Positions 37,802-46,172 of a DNA stretch of 64,000 nucleotides are shown here, piece after piece. Numbering within the stretch: position 1 is the first letter of the stretch; every line of letters starts with the position of its first letter. The notes beneath the pieces are model-generated. The model worked only from the letters and a program-made list of their open reading frames with translations. It searched no databases and had not been told where the DNA came from. Position numbers and translations under genes: made by a program. Source of the stretch: Meiothermus sp. (lineage in GTDB: Bacteria; Deinococcota; Deinococci; Deinococcales; Thermaceae); the NCBI RefSeq assembly GCF_026004055.1, contig NZ_BPIJ01000001.1, forward strand, positions 496,001-560,000. The letters are read 5' to 3'.

Positions 37802-38674
37802 ATGAAGGTCGGCTTTATCGGACTTGGTGCCATGGGTTATCCGCTGGCGGGCCACCTGGCCAAAAAATATGAGACCCTGGTCTGGAACCGCACTTTTGCT
37901 AAGGCCGAGGCCCACGCCAGGGAGTTCGGCTCTAGGGCTGTAGAACTTCCTGAGCTGGCCCAGGTCGAAATACTTTTTACCTGTTTACCCACTTCGCTCG
38001 AGGTAGACCAGCTCGCCCAAAGGCTTTTGCCCTACCTACGTCCCGGCACCTTGTGGGTAGATCACACCTCGGGCGAGCCGGAGCTAGCCCAAAAGACGGC
38101 CCGGATGCTGCAGGAAAAAGGTGTCTCGTATCTGGATGCTTGTTTGTCCGGGGGGGTGGCCGGCGCCCTCCAGGCCCGAGCAACCGTTATGGCTGGGGGC
38201 GCAGCGGAGGATTTCGCCCGGGCCAAGCCGGTGATGGAGGCCTATGCTGCCAAGATTGTGCACGTTGGGCCGTTGGGGTCAGGCCATGCTGTTAAGGCCG
38301 TCAACAACGCACTGCTGGCGGTTAACCTGTGGGCCCTTAGCGAGGGTATGGTGGCCTTGGTCAAGCAGGGGGTGAATGCGGGGTTGGCCTTGGAGGTCAT
38401 CAATGCTTCTTCGGGGCGTTCCAACGTGAGCGAGAACCTGTTTGGCCAGCGGGTCATTTCACGGGAGTTTCCCAACACCTTTGCGCTGGGCTTACTGGCC
38501 AAGGATCTGGGTATCTGTGCCAAGGTGCTCGAGGCTGCCGCAACCCCGGCCCCCATGCTGCGACAGGTGCGTGAGTTTTTCGAGATTGCCAAGCGCGAAG
38601 TGGGCGCTACCGAGGTAGACCATACCGCAGTGGCCAAGCTCCTGGAGAAATGGGCAGGGTTGGAGATCAAGTAA
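37802..38674 (+). CDS. NAD(P)-dependent beta-hydroxyacid dehydrogenase (3-hydroxyisobutyrate dehydrogenase family)
   Basis: 290 aa. Rossmann motif [22 protein letters not shown] at the N-terminus, substrate-binding [18 protein letters not shown], and the catalytic lysine in [17 protein letters not shown], followed by [32 protein letters not shown]. The family covers 3-hydroxyisobutyrate, tartronate semialdehyde and glyoxylate/succinic semialdehyde reductases, so the substrate is not fixed by sequence. A start at 37802 with CGAGGTGAACTGC upstream is chosen over an in-frame ATG at 37760. The 231-bp gap upstream shows no feature I can support. It stands alone; no valine-degradation genes adjoin it. 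Confidence 0.87.
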   Translation: MKVGFIGLGAMGYPLAGHLAKKYETLVWNRTFAKAEAHAREFGSRAVELPELAQVEILFTCLPTSLEVDQLAQRLLPYLRPGTLWVDHTSGEPELAQKTARMLQEKGVSYLDACLSGGVAGALQARATVMAGGAAEDFARAKPVMEAYAAKIVHVGPLGSGHAVKAVNNALLAVNLWALSEGMVALVKQGVNAGLALEVINASSGRSNVSENLFGQRVISREFPNTFALGLLAKDLGICAKVLEAAATPAPMLRQVREFFEIAKREVGATEVDHTAVAKLLEKWAGLEIK

Positions 38675-38815
38675 CCCAGAACCGACTACCCGTTTGCTCA
38701 ATACGCCCTCTACTGCCGCAAAGCTGTTGCGCCGCGTATCGGAGGGCAGGGTTTTAGTCTGCCGGGCCAAGGTTAGCGGGAATCTGGCGTATAATCGGCC
38801 CGAAAAGGAGCCCCT

Positions 38816-39955
38816 ATGGATCGTGCTCAGCGCCTTCGCACCGTAGTTGCTGCGGCCCAACAACACCCGGTCTATGCGCAGAAACTGATGGGTATAGAGC
38901 TTTCTGGCTTAACCCCCGAAACCATCTCCAGCCTGCCCCTTACTACCCGTCAGGAATGGCTGGCCTACCTACAGGCGCATCCTGAGCCCCCCAAAGGAGC
39001 GGCCCTGATGCACCTGACCCCCAGCCCGGCCATGGGCTGGATGCCCGAGTACCTTTCTGCCGAAGACATCGCCTATCAAGCCGAGGCCTTAGCTGCCCAG
39101 ATGCGCCGGCTGGGTGTGGCGGGCAAGAAGGCGTTGGTGGCTTTTGGCTATCACATTTTTGCCGGGGGCTGGCTGTTCCACGAAGCTCTGCAACGGGCCG
39201 GGGCCATGGTCTTGCCCCACGGCCCTGGGGAGGCCGAGCGCATTGTCCAACTGCAGCAACAGTATGGCTTCGAAGTGTTGGTTTCGAACCCCAGTTTTGC
39301 CATGAAGATTGCCCAGGCCGGGGGCCGCTTTGCACTGCTAATGGCGGGTGGAGAGCCCTTTACCTCGGTGCCTGGCTACCGCGAGAAGCTAGAACAAGCC
39401 CTTGGCGGGGTGGCAGTGGATGCCTATGGCACCTCCGAGCTGGGGGTGGTGGCAGGGGAGGGCTTGGAGAAGAACGGACTGTGGGAAATTCCCGAGATGG
39501 CCATCCTCGAGGTGCTCGATCCCGAGACCCAAGAGCCCACCCCCGAAGGCGAAAAGGGGGAGCTGGTGGTTACCTCGCTTTCGCGCACCCTGATGCCCAT
39601 GATCCGCTTCCGCACCGGCGACCTGGCGGTGGTAAGCCGTAAAGACGGCCGGATTTGTCTGCCTAGAGGGGTGATCGGACGCACCGACCTGATGGTCAAG
39701 GTCAAGGGGGTCAAGCTTTACCCCACCGAGCTTGCGCCCTTACTGATGGCTTTTGGGATTGACCCCAGGGGCGGGGCTCAGTTGGTGGTGGAAACCAAGG
39801 AGGGTGGAACCGACAAGCTGACCTTGCGCATCAAAGCCGAGTCGGTTCCGCCTCAACTCGCCCCAGCCCTGCAACAGGCCACCGGGATCCGCCTCGACGA
39901 GATCCAGGCCGACCCTGCCCTGGAGGGGCCGCCCCTGATAGATAGGCGTTTTTGA
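38816..39955 (+). CDS. Short adenylate-forming ligase, phenylacetate-CoA ligase (PaaK)-like
   Basis: 379 aa, about 50 residues shorter than typical PaaK. Adenylation motifs: the P-loop-like LMHLTPSPAMGW (weak compared with the usual S-S-G-T-T-G), VDAYGTSELGVVAGE (A5 motif), GELVVTSLSRTLMPMIRFRTGDLAVV (A7 arginine and Asp) and GRTDLMVKVKGVKLYPTELAPLL (A8 hinge). A C-terminal AMP_C domain is present but short. TATAAT at 38790-38795 and AAGGAG upstream indicate expression. The degenerate A3 loop raises doubt about normal ATP binding. Substrate unknown; no paa genes lie nearby. Confidence 0.8.
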   Translation: MDRAQRLRTVVAAAQQHPVYAQKLMGIELSGLTPETISSLPLTTRQEWLAYLQAHPEPPKGAALMHLTPSPAMGWMPEYLSAEDIAYQAEALAAQMRRLGVAGKKALVAFGYHIFAGGWLFHEALQRAGAMVLPHGPGEAERIVQLQQQYGFEVLVSNPSFAMKIAQAGGRFALLMAGGEPFTSVPGYREKLEQALGGVAVDAYGTSELGVVAGEGLEKNGLWEIPEMAILEVLDPETQEPTPEGEKGELVVTSLSRTLMPMIRFRTGDLAVVSRKDGRICLPRGVIGRTDLMVKVKGVKLYPTELAPLLMAFGIDPRGGAQLVVETKEGGTDKLTLRIKAESVPPQLAPALQQATGIRLDEIQADPALEGPPLIDRRF

Positions 39956-40138
39956 ACAAAACCCGAGCTCCCACTTTCACTTTGGATCAGGATGCCCCCT
40001 CAATAAGCTAGGTGGGCAATCTTTATCGCTGGGGGGACATAAGGACACAAGCCCCTCTGGAAGCGATGTAGGGTATTGCCCAGAGCATGTGTTCTGAGGT
40101 GCATTTGGATCTGTACCCAACCGCGCTGAGGAGGTTGT

Positions 40139-40582
40139 ATGTTCAAAAAAATCCTGATTCCTACCGATGGTAGCGAGTTTGGTCGGGAAGCCCTCGAGCA
40201 AGGGTTGGATCTTGCCAAGCTGTCGGGGGGAGAGGTCACCATCCTCTTTGCCGTAGAAAATCCTTACCAGACTTTGCAAAGCTACACAACCCAGCCACTG
40301 GAGCATGCCCAGAAGCTGATGCAGAACTACAAGACTGAAGCCAAAAAAGTTCTAAGCCGTATTTCAGCCCAAGCCGAAGCTCGAGGGGTGCCTACCCGTG
40401 CGGTGATGGTCGAGGAGCATCCGGTGCCGGCTATTTTGGAGGCTGCCAAGGAGCACGATCTGGTAGTAATGGCATCCCATGGGCGTAAGGGTATCGAGCG
40501 TGTGATGATGGGTAGCGTGACCGATAAAGTGCTGCACAACTGCTCTACGCCGGTTCTAGTGGTTCGAGGCTCGGCTGAATAG
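40139..40582 (+). CDS. Universal stress protein (UspA family, ATP-binding type)
   Basis: 147 aa. Starts FKKILIPTDGSEFGREALEQGL (Asp13-type nucleotide contact) and ends with the ATP-binding motif ASHGRKGIERVMMGSVTDKVLHNCSTPVLVV, matching G-2x-G-9x-G-(S/T). It is therefore of the ATP-binding MJ0577 type. A strong Shine-Dalgarno (GAGGAGG) precedes the ATG. Single-gene unit; the next gene is 717 bp away across repeats. Confidence 0.93.
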   Translation: MFKKILIPTDGSEFGREALEQGLDLAKLSGGEVTILFAVENPYQTLQSYTTQPLEHAQKLMQNYKTEAKKVLSRISAQAEARGVPTRAVMVEEHPVPAILEAAKEHDLVVMASHGRKGIERVMMGSVTDKVLHNCSTPVLVVRGSAE

Positions 40583-40649
40583 AGGGGTTTTGCCTTACTT
40601 TTACACCCGATAAGATGGGCTTCAAAACAAACAACCTTGTGAGTAGATT

Positions 40650-40919
40650 AGAGCGCTCTTCACAAATATCGAACCATCGGGGACTAGGAATCTGTTGTCC
40701 TGGACAGAACAGTAGCCGCCGGGAAACTCGAAACCCAAGCACCCGTGGCCCACGCCCCAGTGCGTAACATGCGTCTGCCAGGGAATGGCTTATGCCATAG
40801 CCACAACGTGGCTAACCTGGCCCAGACGCAACGCAGACAAGCGTGCCTCACCGAGGTGAGGCACGTCTGCTTGTCCCTTCTCGTTTTCGTGGGCGGCCCC
40901 GCCTGTGAAGAGCGCTGTA
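40650..40919. repeat. TIR repeat family, copy R1 (full length, 270 bp)
   Basis: Bounded by AGAGCGCTCTTCACA on the left and TGTGAAGAGCGCTGTA on the right, which are inverted copies of each other. Internally it carries CGTGCCTCACCGAGGTGAGGC, part of a near-perfect palindrome. The right 140 bp (40776-40919) is almost identical to 46023-46162. There is no ORF of credible coding quality inside, so it is non-autonomous. Confidence 0.8.
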
Positions 40920-40970
40920 GCGGTCTGGTGCGCCGATTTTCGCCATAAGCTGGGGGTTGCCTTGACGGAT

Positions 40971-41080
40971 GCCTCGTTATTGCGAGGAGGCCCAAAGCGG
41001 CATCTTGTACGGTATTGGGATGGTGCATACAGAGGGCTAGGGCGCACCCAATTCCTCACTTCGCACCGTTCGGAATGAAA
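40971..41080. repeat. Degenerate palindromic repeat upstream of efp
   Basis: Contains CCTCGTTATTGCGAGGAGGC at one end and AATTCCTCACTTCGCACCGT then TCGGAATGA at the other, vocabulary of the dispersed CGGAATGA/GCGAGGAG repeats seen also at 27374-27491. The remainder of the 40583-41299 gap (41081-41299) shows no gene, only the efp upstream region with a possible TACACT -10 near 41270. Confidence 0.4.
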
Positions 41081-41299
41081 CCGAAATTCACTTACCAATT
41101 CATTTAGTTACCAAAGCAATTATCGCGGTTCACATTTTTTGAGCCCTCCGGCTCTGAGCATGAAGAGCGTGGCAACTTCAGAGTGAGAGAATGGCAAAAC
41201 TGCCCTAAGCGGGTGCTAAAGCAGATGTGCCGAAGAGGCCTACCCTTTTCTTTAGAGACTTCATCCGGTACACTTTTGCTTTGGATACGAGGAGGCTAA

Positions 41300-41854
41300 A
41301 TGATCAGCGTTACCGACTTGCGGAACGGAACCAAAGTTAAGATGGATGGTGCACTCTGGCAGTGCGTGGACTACCAGCACCAAAAAATCGGACGGGGTGG
41401 GGCCAAAGTGGTGGCCAAATTCAAAAACCTCGAGACCGGCGCTACCGTGGAGCGCTCGTTTAACTCGGGCGAGAAGCTAGAAGACATCTACGTCGAGACC
41501 AAAGATCTACAGTACCTGTACCCCGAAGGCGACGAACTGGTATTCATGGATCTGGAGACCTACGAACAGTTCCACGTTCCGCGGGATATTTCCGACGCCA
41601 CCAAGTTCCTAAAAGAAGGCATGACTGTGCAGGGGGCCATGTACAATGGTCGCCCGCTAGACATCACCCTGCCGGCCTCGGTTGAGCTCAAGATTATCGA
41701 GACACCTCCAGGGGTGCGCGGGGATACGGTTTCGGGGGGCACCAAGCCCGCTACCCTCGAGACCGGCGCGGTGGTGCAGGTGCCGCTATTTGTGGAGAGT
41801 GGAGAGGTGGTTCGGGTGGATACCCGTACCGGGGAGTACCTGGGCCGGGCCTGA
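41300..41854 (+). CDS. efp: Translation elongation factor P
   Basis: 184 aa, three-domain EF-P that relieves ribosome stalling at polyproline. N-terminal KOW-like domain MISVTDLRNGTKVKMDGALWQCVDYQHQKIG, OB domains, and the signature PGVRGDTVSGGTKPATLETGAVVQVPLFV near the C-terminus. The tip residue is Arg32 (KIGRGGAKV) where E. coli has the beta-lysylated Lys34. In some bacteria this Arg is rhamnosylated by EarP; no earP is in this window, and Thermus EF-P also has Arg here. Shine-Dalgarno GAGGAGG, then a terminator 27 bp after the stop. Confidence 0.96.
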   Translation: MISVTDLRNGTKVKMDGALWQCVDYQHQKIGRGGAKVVAKFKNLETGATVERSFNSGEKLEDIYVETKDLQYLYPEGDELVFMDLETYEQFHVPRDISDATKFLKEGMTVQGAMYNGRPLDITLPASVELKIIETPPGVRGDTVSGGTKPATLETGAVVQVPLFVESGEVVRVDTRTGEYLGRA

Positions 41855-41880
41855 AGCGTTTCAAGAATCCCTCCACCTAA

Positions 41881-41906
41881 CCCTTCCGAGCCGGAAGGGG
41901 TTTTTC
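41881..41906 (+). terminator. Rho-independent terminator of efp
   Basis: CCCTTCCG-AGC-CGGAAGGG followed by GTTTTTC, 27 bp past the efp stop. The following 240 bp up to accB show only a possible -10 (TATACT at 42089-42094). Confidence 0.9.
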
Positions 41907-42145
41907 TTGAATTTTTGTGTTCTCCAAGCTTATGCTACAAGCAGTGCGGCACAAATTGTCACCCTCTTTTTTCACCATACGGCTGTATGCCAGGCCTTGT
42001 TATGTACGCGCTTGGGCCACAACGCCTTGCTGCGTACTTGCAGTAAACGGGCCAGCAGTTTAGAGGTGGGCTACCCGGCATGGGGGCTTATACTTCTGTA
42101 GGTAGTTGAAGAAGCCTTAGCCAAAGTGCTGTTTCGGAGGCAGTC

Positions 42146-42649
42146 ATGAATGCAAAGGAACTGAAGTCCATCCTCCAGGCCCTGCAAGAGCACGAGGTGT
42201 CCGAGCTGACCCTCGAGACCCCCGATTACAAACTAACCATTAAACGCCCTGGTGAGGTGCAGTACATAGCGGCCCCCGCTCCGGTGGTCGTTCAAGCGCC
42301 GGCGGCACCGGTAGCAAGCCAGCCTCCTGTGGAGACGCCGGCCCCTGCACCCATGCCGGCCCCGGCCCCGGCCCCCAAGGCCGAAGCGCCCAAAGAAGAC
42401 ACCAGCAAATACGTCGAAGTCAAGGCCCCCATTGTGGGAACTTTTTACCGCGCCCCTTCTCCCGACGCCGAACCCTTCGTCAAGGAGGGGGATACCGTCA
42501 AAAAAGGCCAGGTTTTGTGCATCATCGAGGCCATGAAACTCATGAACGAGATCGAAAGCGAAGTGTCGGGTGTGGTGCGAAAAATTCTGGTTGCCAACGG
42601 GGAGCCCGTTGAGTACGGCCAGGCCCTGTTTCTGATCGAGCCTGCATAA
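42146..42649 (+). CDS. accB: Biotin carboxyl carrier protein of acetyl-CoA carboxylase
   Basis: 167 aa. N-terminal helical region ([22 protein letters not shown]), a Pro/Ala-rich linker at about 45-85 ([20 protein letters not shown]), and the biotinyl domain from about residue 90 ([27 protein letters not shown]). The biotinylated lysine is Lys131 in [15 protein letters not shown]. Followed 52 bp later by accC; together they supply the biotin carboxylase half of acetyl-CoA carboxylase for fatty-acid synthesis. Shine-Dalgarno CGGAGG. Confidence 0.97.
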   Translation: MNAKELKSILQALQEHEVSELTLETPDYKLTIKRPGEVQYIAAPAPVVVQAPAAPVASQPPVETPAPAPMPAPAPAPKAEAPKEDTSKYVEVKAPIVGTFYRAPSPDAEPFVKEGDTVKKGQVLCIIEAMKLMNEIESEVSGVVRKILVANGEPVEYGQALFLIEPA

Positions 42650-42701
42650 GCTTAGAGCGGATGGCCGGTAGCGAGCCGTCAGCACGCTTGGAGAGTCTTG
42701 T

Positions 42702-44045
42702 ATGTTCAAAAAAATAATGGTTGCCAACCGCGGTGAGATTGCCCTTCGGGTGTTGCGGGCGGCACGGGAGCTAGGGGTAAAGGTGGTGGTGGCCCACAGC
42801 GAAGCCGATAGTCAGTCTTTGCCTGTGCTGCTCGCGGATGAGGCCATCTGCATTGGGCCGCCGCCTTCGGCGCAGAGCTACTTGAATATTCCAAATTTGC
42901 TGTCTGCGGCCATTATTTCGGGAGCCGAAGCCATTCACCCCGGCTACGGGTTTCTGGCCGAAAACCCCCAGTTTGCCGAGATGTGCCGCGACCACGGTAT
43001 TGTCTTTATCGGCCCTACCCCGGAGTCCATGCACAGCCTGGGCTCCAAGGCGGGGGGTCGAGAGATTGCCGCCAAATCCAACGTGCCCACCGTTCCGGGC
43101 ACGGGGGTGTTGCAGTCGGTGGAAGAGGCCCTGGAAGCTGCTGAAAAAATCGGCTATCCGGTGCTCCTCAAGGCCAGCGCCGGCGGCGGAGGTCGGGGCC
43201 AGAAGGTGGTGCGTTCTTCGGAGGAGATGAAAACCGCTTTCGCCCAGGCCCAGGTTGAGGCGCAGAACTACTTTTCCGACCCCGCCCTGATTCTGGAGAA
43301 ATACATTGAGATTTTCCGCCACGTGGAAGTTCAGGTAGTGGGGGATGGCAAAGGCCACGTGGTACACGTAGGCGAGCGCGACTGTTCGATTCAGCGCCGC
43401 AACCAGAAGCTCATCGAGGAAGCCCCGAGCCGCCTCGAAGAGTCCCTGCGCCAGGAGATTCTGGCGGCGGGGGTGCGTCTAGCCAAATATGTCAACTACC
43501 AGGGTGCGGGGACACTCGAGTTTATCGTAGACCCAGAAGGCAACTTTTACTTCATGGAGATGAACACCCGTATCCAGGTCGAACACTGCGTTTCCGAGAT
43601 GATTTCGGGCCTCGATCTAGTCAAGCTCCAGATCAAAATTGCCGCTGGCGAGCCTTTCACCCTGCAGCAAAGCGACATCGAGCTCAAGGGTCATGCCATC
43701 GAGTGCCGAATTAACGCCGAAGACTACGACAAAGACTTCCGCCCTAGCATCGGCAAGATCGAGACCCTGCACTTCCCCGGCGGCCCTGGAGTGCGCGTAG
43801 ACTCCCACCTCTACGCGGGCTACAGCATCCCACCCAACTACGACTCGTTGGTAGCCAAACTGATCGTGTACGGTGAAAACCGAGAGGAGGCCATTGCCCG
43901 GATGCGCCGGGCGCTCGCCGAGACCGTTATCGAGGGGCCTGGGGTCAAGACCACCGTACCCTTCCACCTTAAAGTCATGGACAATGCCTTCTATCGGCGA
44001 GGGGCCATTTACACCAACTTCGTCACCACCCGAATGTCAGATTGA
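42702..44045 (+). CDS. accC: Biotin carboxylase subunit of acetyl-CoA carboxylase
   Basis: 447 aa, ATP-grasp enzyme that carboxylates biotin on AccB. N-terminal MFKKIMVANRGEIALRVLRA and EAIHPGYGFLAENPQFAE, glycine-rich ATP loop KASAGGGGRGQKVV, bicarbonate/biotin site ERDCSIQRRNQKLIEEAPS, metal ligands in LEFIVDPEGNFYFMEMNTRIQVEHCVSEM, and the C-terminal GHAIECRINAED. Normal length and complete. Operon with accB; the carboxyltransferase genes (accA, accD) are not in the window. The 3' end is 27 bp from repeat copy R2. Confidence 0.97.
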   Translation: MFKKIMVANRGEIALRVLRAARELGVKVVVAHSEADSQSLPVLLADEAICIGPPPSAQSYLNIPNLLSAAIISGAEAIHPGYGFLAENPQFAEMCRDHGIVFIGPTPESMHSLGSKAGGREIAAKSNVPTVPGTGVLQSVEEALEAAEKIGYPVLLKASAGGGGRGQKVVRSSEEMKTAFAQAQVEAQNYFSDPALILEKYIEIFRHVEVQVVGDGKGHVVHVGERDCSIQRRNQKLIEEAPSRLEESLRQEILAAGVRLAKYVNYQGAGTLEFIVDPEGNFYFMEMNTRIQVEHCVSEMISGLDLVKLQIKIAAGEPFTLQQSDIELKGHAIECRINAEDYDKDFRPSIGKIETLHFPGGPGVRVDSHLYAGYSIPPNYDSLVAKLIVYGENREEAIARMRRALAETVIEGPGVKTTVPFHLKVMDNAFYRRGAIYTNFVTTRMSD

Positions 44046-44071
44046 GTCGTAGGTGGCATCCTTCTTTGGCT

Positions 44072-44346
44072 ATCGCGCCCTTCACCGACGTGGCCGCCCA
44101 CGAAAACGAGAATGCATCTGAGCCCTTCGCGTTTCCCACACACACTGCCCTCACGGCGGCCCGTGTTTTACCCCCACCCGCACACACCGCTGTTGGGGGT
44201 ATTCGTGGGAACCGCTCCAGGCGCAGGTTACGCACCCAAGCATGGGCCGGGCCCGGCCCACGGGGGCTTGGGTTTTGAGCTTCCAGGCGGTCATCGTTCC
44301 CAGGACAAAGCTGCCGAATGCTCAAAATGTGCGAAGAGCGCTCTAA
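44072..44346. repeat. TIR repeat family, copy R2 (275 bp, opposite orientation)
   Basis: Left TATCGCGCCCTTCACCGACG and right GTGCGAAGAGCGCTCTAA are inverted relative to each other. It shares with R1, in the other orientation, the blocks around CGTTTTCGTGGGCGGCC, GTTTTGAG/AAACCCAAGC and the tip GAGCGCTCT. Its right end lies directly upstream of the -10 (TAAACT, 44352-44357) of the M50-like gene, so it may contribute to that promoter. Confidence 0.72.
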
Positions 44347-44366
44347 ACCCGTAAACTGGTAGCGAA

Positions 44367-44993
44367 ATGTTTTTCTTTGAGCTTCTTGGCAGAGACCCCC
44401 TGGCCTACCTGGTTGCCTTTGCTGCAGCCGCTTTTGGCCTGGTTGTTCACAACCTGTTTCAAGCCTATCTGGCCGACCGCTACAAGGACGGCGACCCCCG
44501 GCGGTACGGCTTCCTGACCGTCGAGCCTAGGGTGCACCTGGATGGCCTGGGGCTCATTTTCCTGGCCCTGATTGGTTTTGGCTTTCCCCGACTGGTGCCC
44601 TGGCGGCTTTTTGGCCCCAAAGGGGCCCAGACCGCACTAATGGGGCCGCTGGGCTTCTTTGTGGCGGCTTTTGTTTATATCCTTTTGGGCAGGCTGTTGG
44701 AGGGGGTGGGCCCTGCGGCCTCGAGCATCGCCCTAGGCTTGCAGGTTGCAGGTTCCCTCATGATCGGCCATGCGGCGGTGTTCTTGTTCCCGGTACCCCC
44801 GCTGGACGGCGCCAGAGTGGTCTACGCCGTTGGCAGTGCCGAGGCCCGGCGCTTCATGGATCAGCTCCAAAGCTATGGCTTTGTGGGTTTTTTCCTGATT
44901 TTCCTGGTCTTGAACATGAGCGGAATACTCCCAGCCATTCGGGCAGGTCTCAGTGGGTTGCTCAACAGCCTTTTTGCGGCCATCGGGTTGTAG
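44367..44993 (+). CDS. Site-2-protease-like membrane protein with degenerate active site
   Basis: 208 aa, six or so hydrophobic helices in the order of the short M50B (rhomboid-sized site-2 protease) family. At the position of the catalytic HExxH the sequence is H28-N29-L-F-Q32 (LVVHNLFQAYLADRYK), so the catalytic Glu and second zinc His are missing. The family context is otherwise kept: GFLTVEPRVHLDGLGLIFLAL, and a C-terminal FPVPPLDGARVVY with the third-ligand-type Asp. It is therefore probably a pseudo-protease. TAAACT ends 9 nt before the ATG (leaderless). The stop is followed immediately by the ATG of an active paralogue. Confidence 0.75.
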   Translation: MFFFELLGRDPLAYLVAFAAAAFGLVVHNLFQAYLADRYKDGDPRRYGFLTVEPRVHLDGLGLIFLALIGFGFPRLVPWRLFGPKGAQTALMGPLGFFVAAFVYILLGRLLEGVGPAASSIALGLQVAGSLMIGHAAVFLFPVPPLDGARVVYAVGSAEARRFMDQLQSYGFVGFFLIFLVLNMSGILPAIRAGLSGLLNSLFAAIGL

Positions 44994-45647
44994 ATGGGCC
45001 TGCTTCCGCTTCTACAAAGCGACCCCCTGGCCTTTGTGCTGGTGGTTCTGGTGTTGATGCTTTCGCTGGCCCTGCACGAGTGGGGCCATGCCATCACCGC
45101 ACTGTGGATGGGCGACCCAACTGCCAAAGAGCAAGGGCGGGTCAGCCTCAACCCCCTCAAGCACCTCGATCCCATAGGGTCGGTAATGATCTTGCTGGTG
45201 GGGTTTGGTTGGGCCAAGCCTGTTCCGATCTACCCACCCAACTTTCGCCACTACCGGGTGGGGCTTTTTGTGGTTTCCATTGCAGGTATCGTGATCAACT
45301 TGCTCATTGCCACTTCGCTAGCGCTGTTTTTGCGCTGGTTACTGGATATGGGCTACCTGCAAAACCCCGGCGGTTTTTTACGGGTGGCCGTTCAGGCTGC
45401 AGCGGTAGCAGCGAGCATCAACCTGACCCTGGCTGTCTTTAACCTCTTGCCCATCCCGCCTCTAGACGGCTCTAAAATTGTGCAGAGTTTTTTACCCTTG
45501 CGCTATCACCCCTACATCTGGCGGCTGGAGACCAACCCCACCTACGCTATTGTGGCCATGCTCTTGTTACTTACGGTGTTCCGCCAACCCCTGAGTAGTT
45601 TTCTGAGTACGGTACGGACGCAGTTCTTCAATCTATTTGGCTTGTAA
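44994..45647 (+). CDS. Site-2 protease family (M50B) zinc metalloprotease
   Basis: 217 aa integral membrane protease. The zinc motif H28-E-W-G-H32 lies in the first core helix (LMLSLALHEWGHAITALWMGD); GRVSLNPLKHLDPIGSVMILL follows, and NLLPIPPLDGSKIV near residue 155 gives the third ligand Asp. The residues align position for position with the preceding gene, of which it is a paralogue. It starts at the base after the stop of that gene, so the two are co-translated. The substrates are unknown. Confidence 0.9.
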   Translation: MGLLPLLQSDPLAFVLVVLVLMLSLALHEWGHAITALWMGDPTAKEQGRVSLNPLKHLDPIGSVMILLVGFGWAKPVPIYPPNFRHYRVGLFVVSIAGIVINLLIATSLALFLRWLLDMGYLQNPGGFLRVAVQAAAVAASINLTLAVFNLLPIPPLDGSKIVQSFLPLRYHPYIWRLETNPTYAIVAMLLLLTVFRQPLSSFLSTVRTQFFNLFGL

Positions 45648-45673
45648 TTGGGGTCAATGGTCAACAGTGGTTT

Positions 45674-46162
45674 AGAGCGCTCTTCACAAATATCGAGCCA
45701 TCGGGGACTAATGGTCTGGTAACAAAATACGCAGTATGGGGTTTAGCCTTCAGAACGCGCCGTGTCTCGTAAACCTGGGCCTTCGTGTCTTGCCTGTACG
45801 GTCATGCAAAAAGCACCCCACCCCGCTTCGCCCCTTCCCTCCCCTACTGCGTAGGGGAGGCCAGGTGGGGTGGCTGACCTGGCCCTTCACGCAGCGGATT
45901 GGGGGCCTTGCCTGATACCCTCCCCCACCCTCCCTACGCGGTAGAGAGGGCGTTTTTAGGCCATCTCGGGGGCCGAAGTGGGATGGAATCTCTACATCGA
46001 TGTATTCGGTGTGCGGTACAAATGCCAGGGAATGGCTTATGCCATAGCCACAACGTGGCTAACCTGGCCCAGACGCAACGCAGACAAGCGTGCCTCACCG
46101 AGGTGAGGCACGCTTGTCCCTTCTCGTTTTCGTGGGCGGCCACGTCTGTGAAGAGCGCTGTA
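45674..46162. repeat. TIR repeat family, copy R3 (489 bp, with a second repeat inserted)
   Basis: Left end AGAGCGCTCTTCACAAATAT matches R1 through CATCGGGGACTA; right 140 bp (46023-46162) match R1 40776-40919 nearly base for base, ending TGTGAAGAGCGCTGTA. Between them the palindromic repeat at 45816-45951 is present, which explains the greater length. No credible gene lies in the 45648-46172 gap. Confidence 0.78.
45816..45951. repeat. Dispersed palindromic intergenic repeat, copy 2 (inverted)
   Basis: Cores CCTCCCCTACTGCGTAGGGGAGG and CCTCCCTACGCGGTAGAGAGGG with GGCCTTGCCTGATACCCTCC between them. Its reverse complement follows 8941-9041 through CTACCGCGT, GGAGGGTATCAGGCAAGGCC and GAAGCGGG. 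It lies inside repeat copy R3. Confidence 0.75.
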
Positions 46163-46172
46163 TGGCCCGGTA

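Noticed and set aside
40684-41098. Short frames inside repeat R1 and its flank
   Set aside because: They arise from the repeat sequence (similar peptides occur at R3) and have no initiation signals, so they are not evidence for a transposase.
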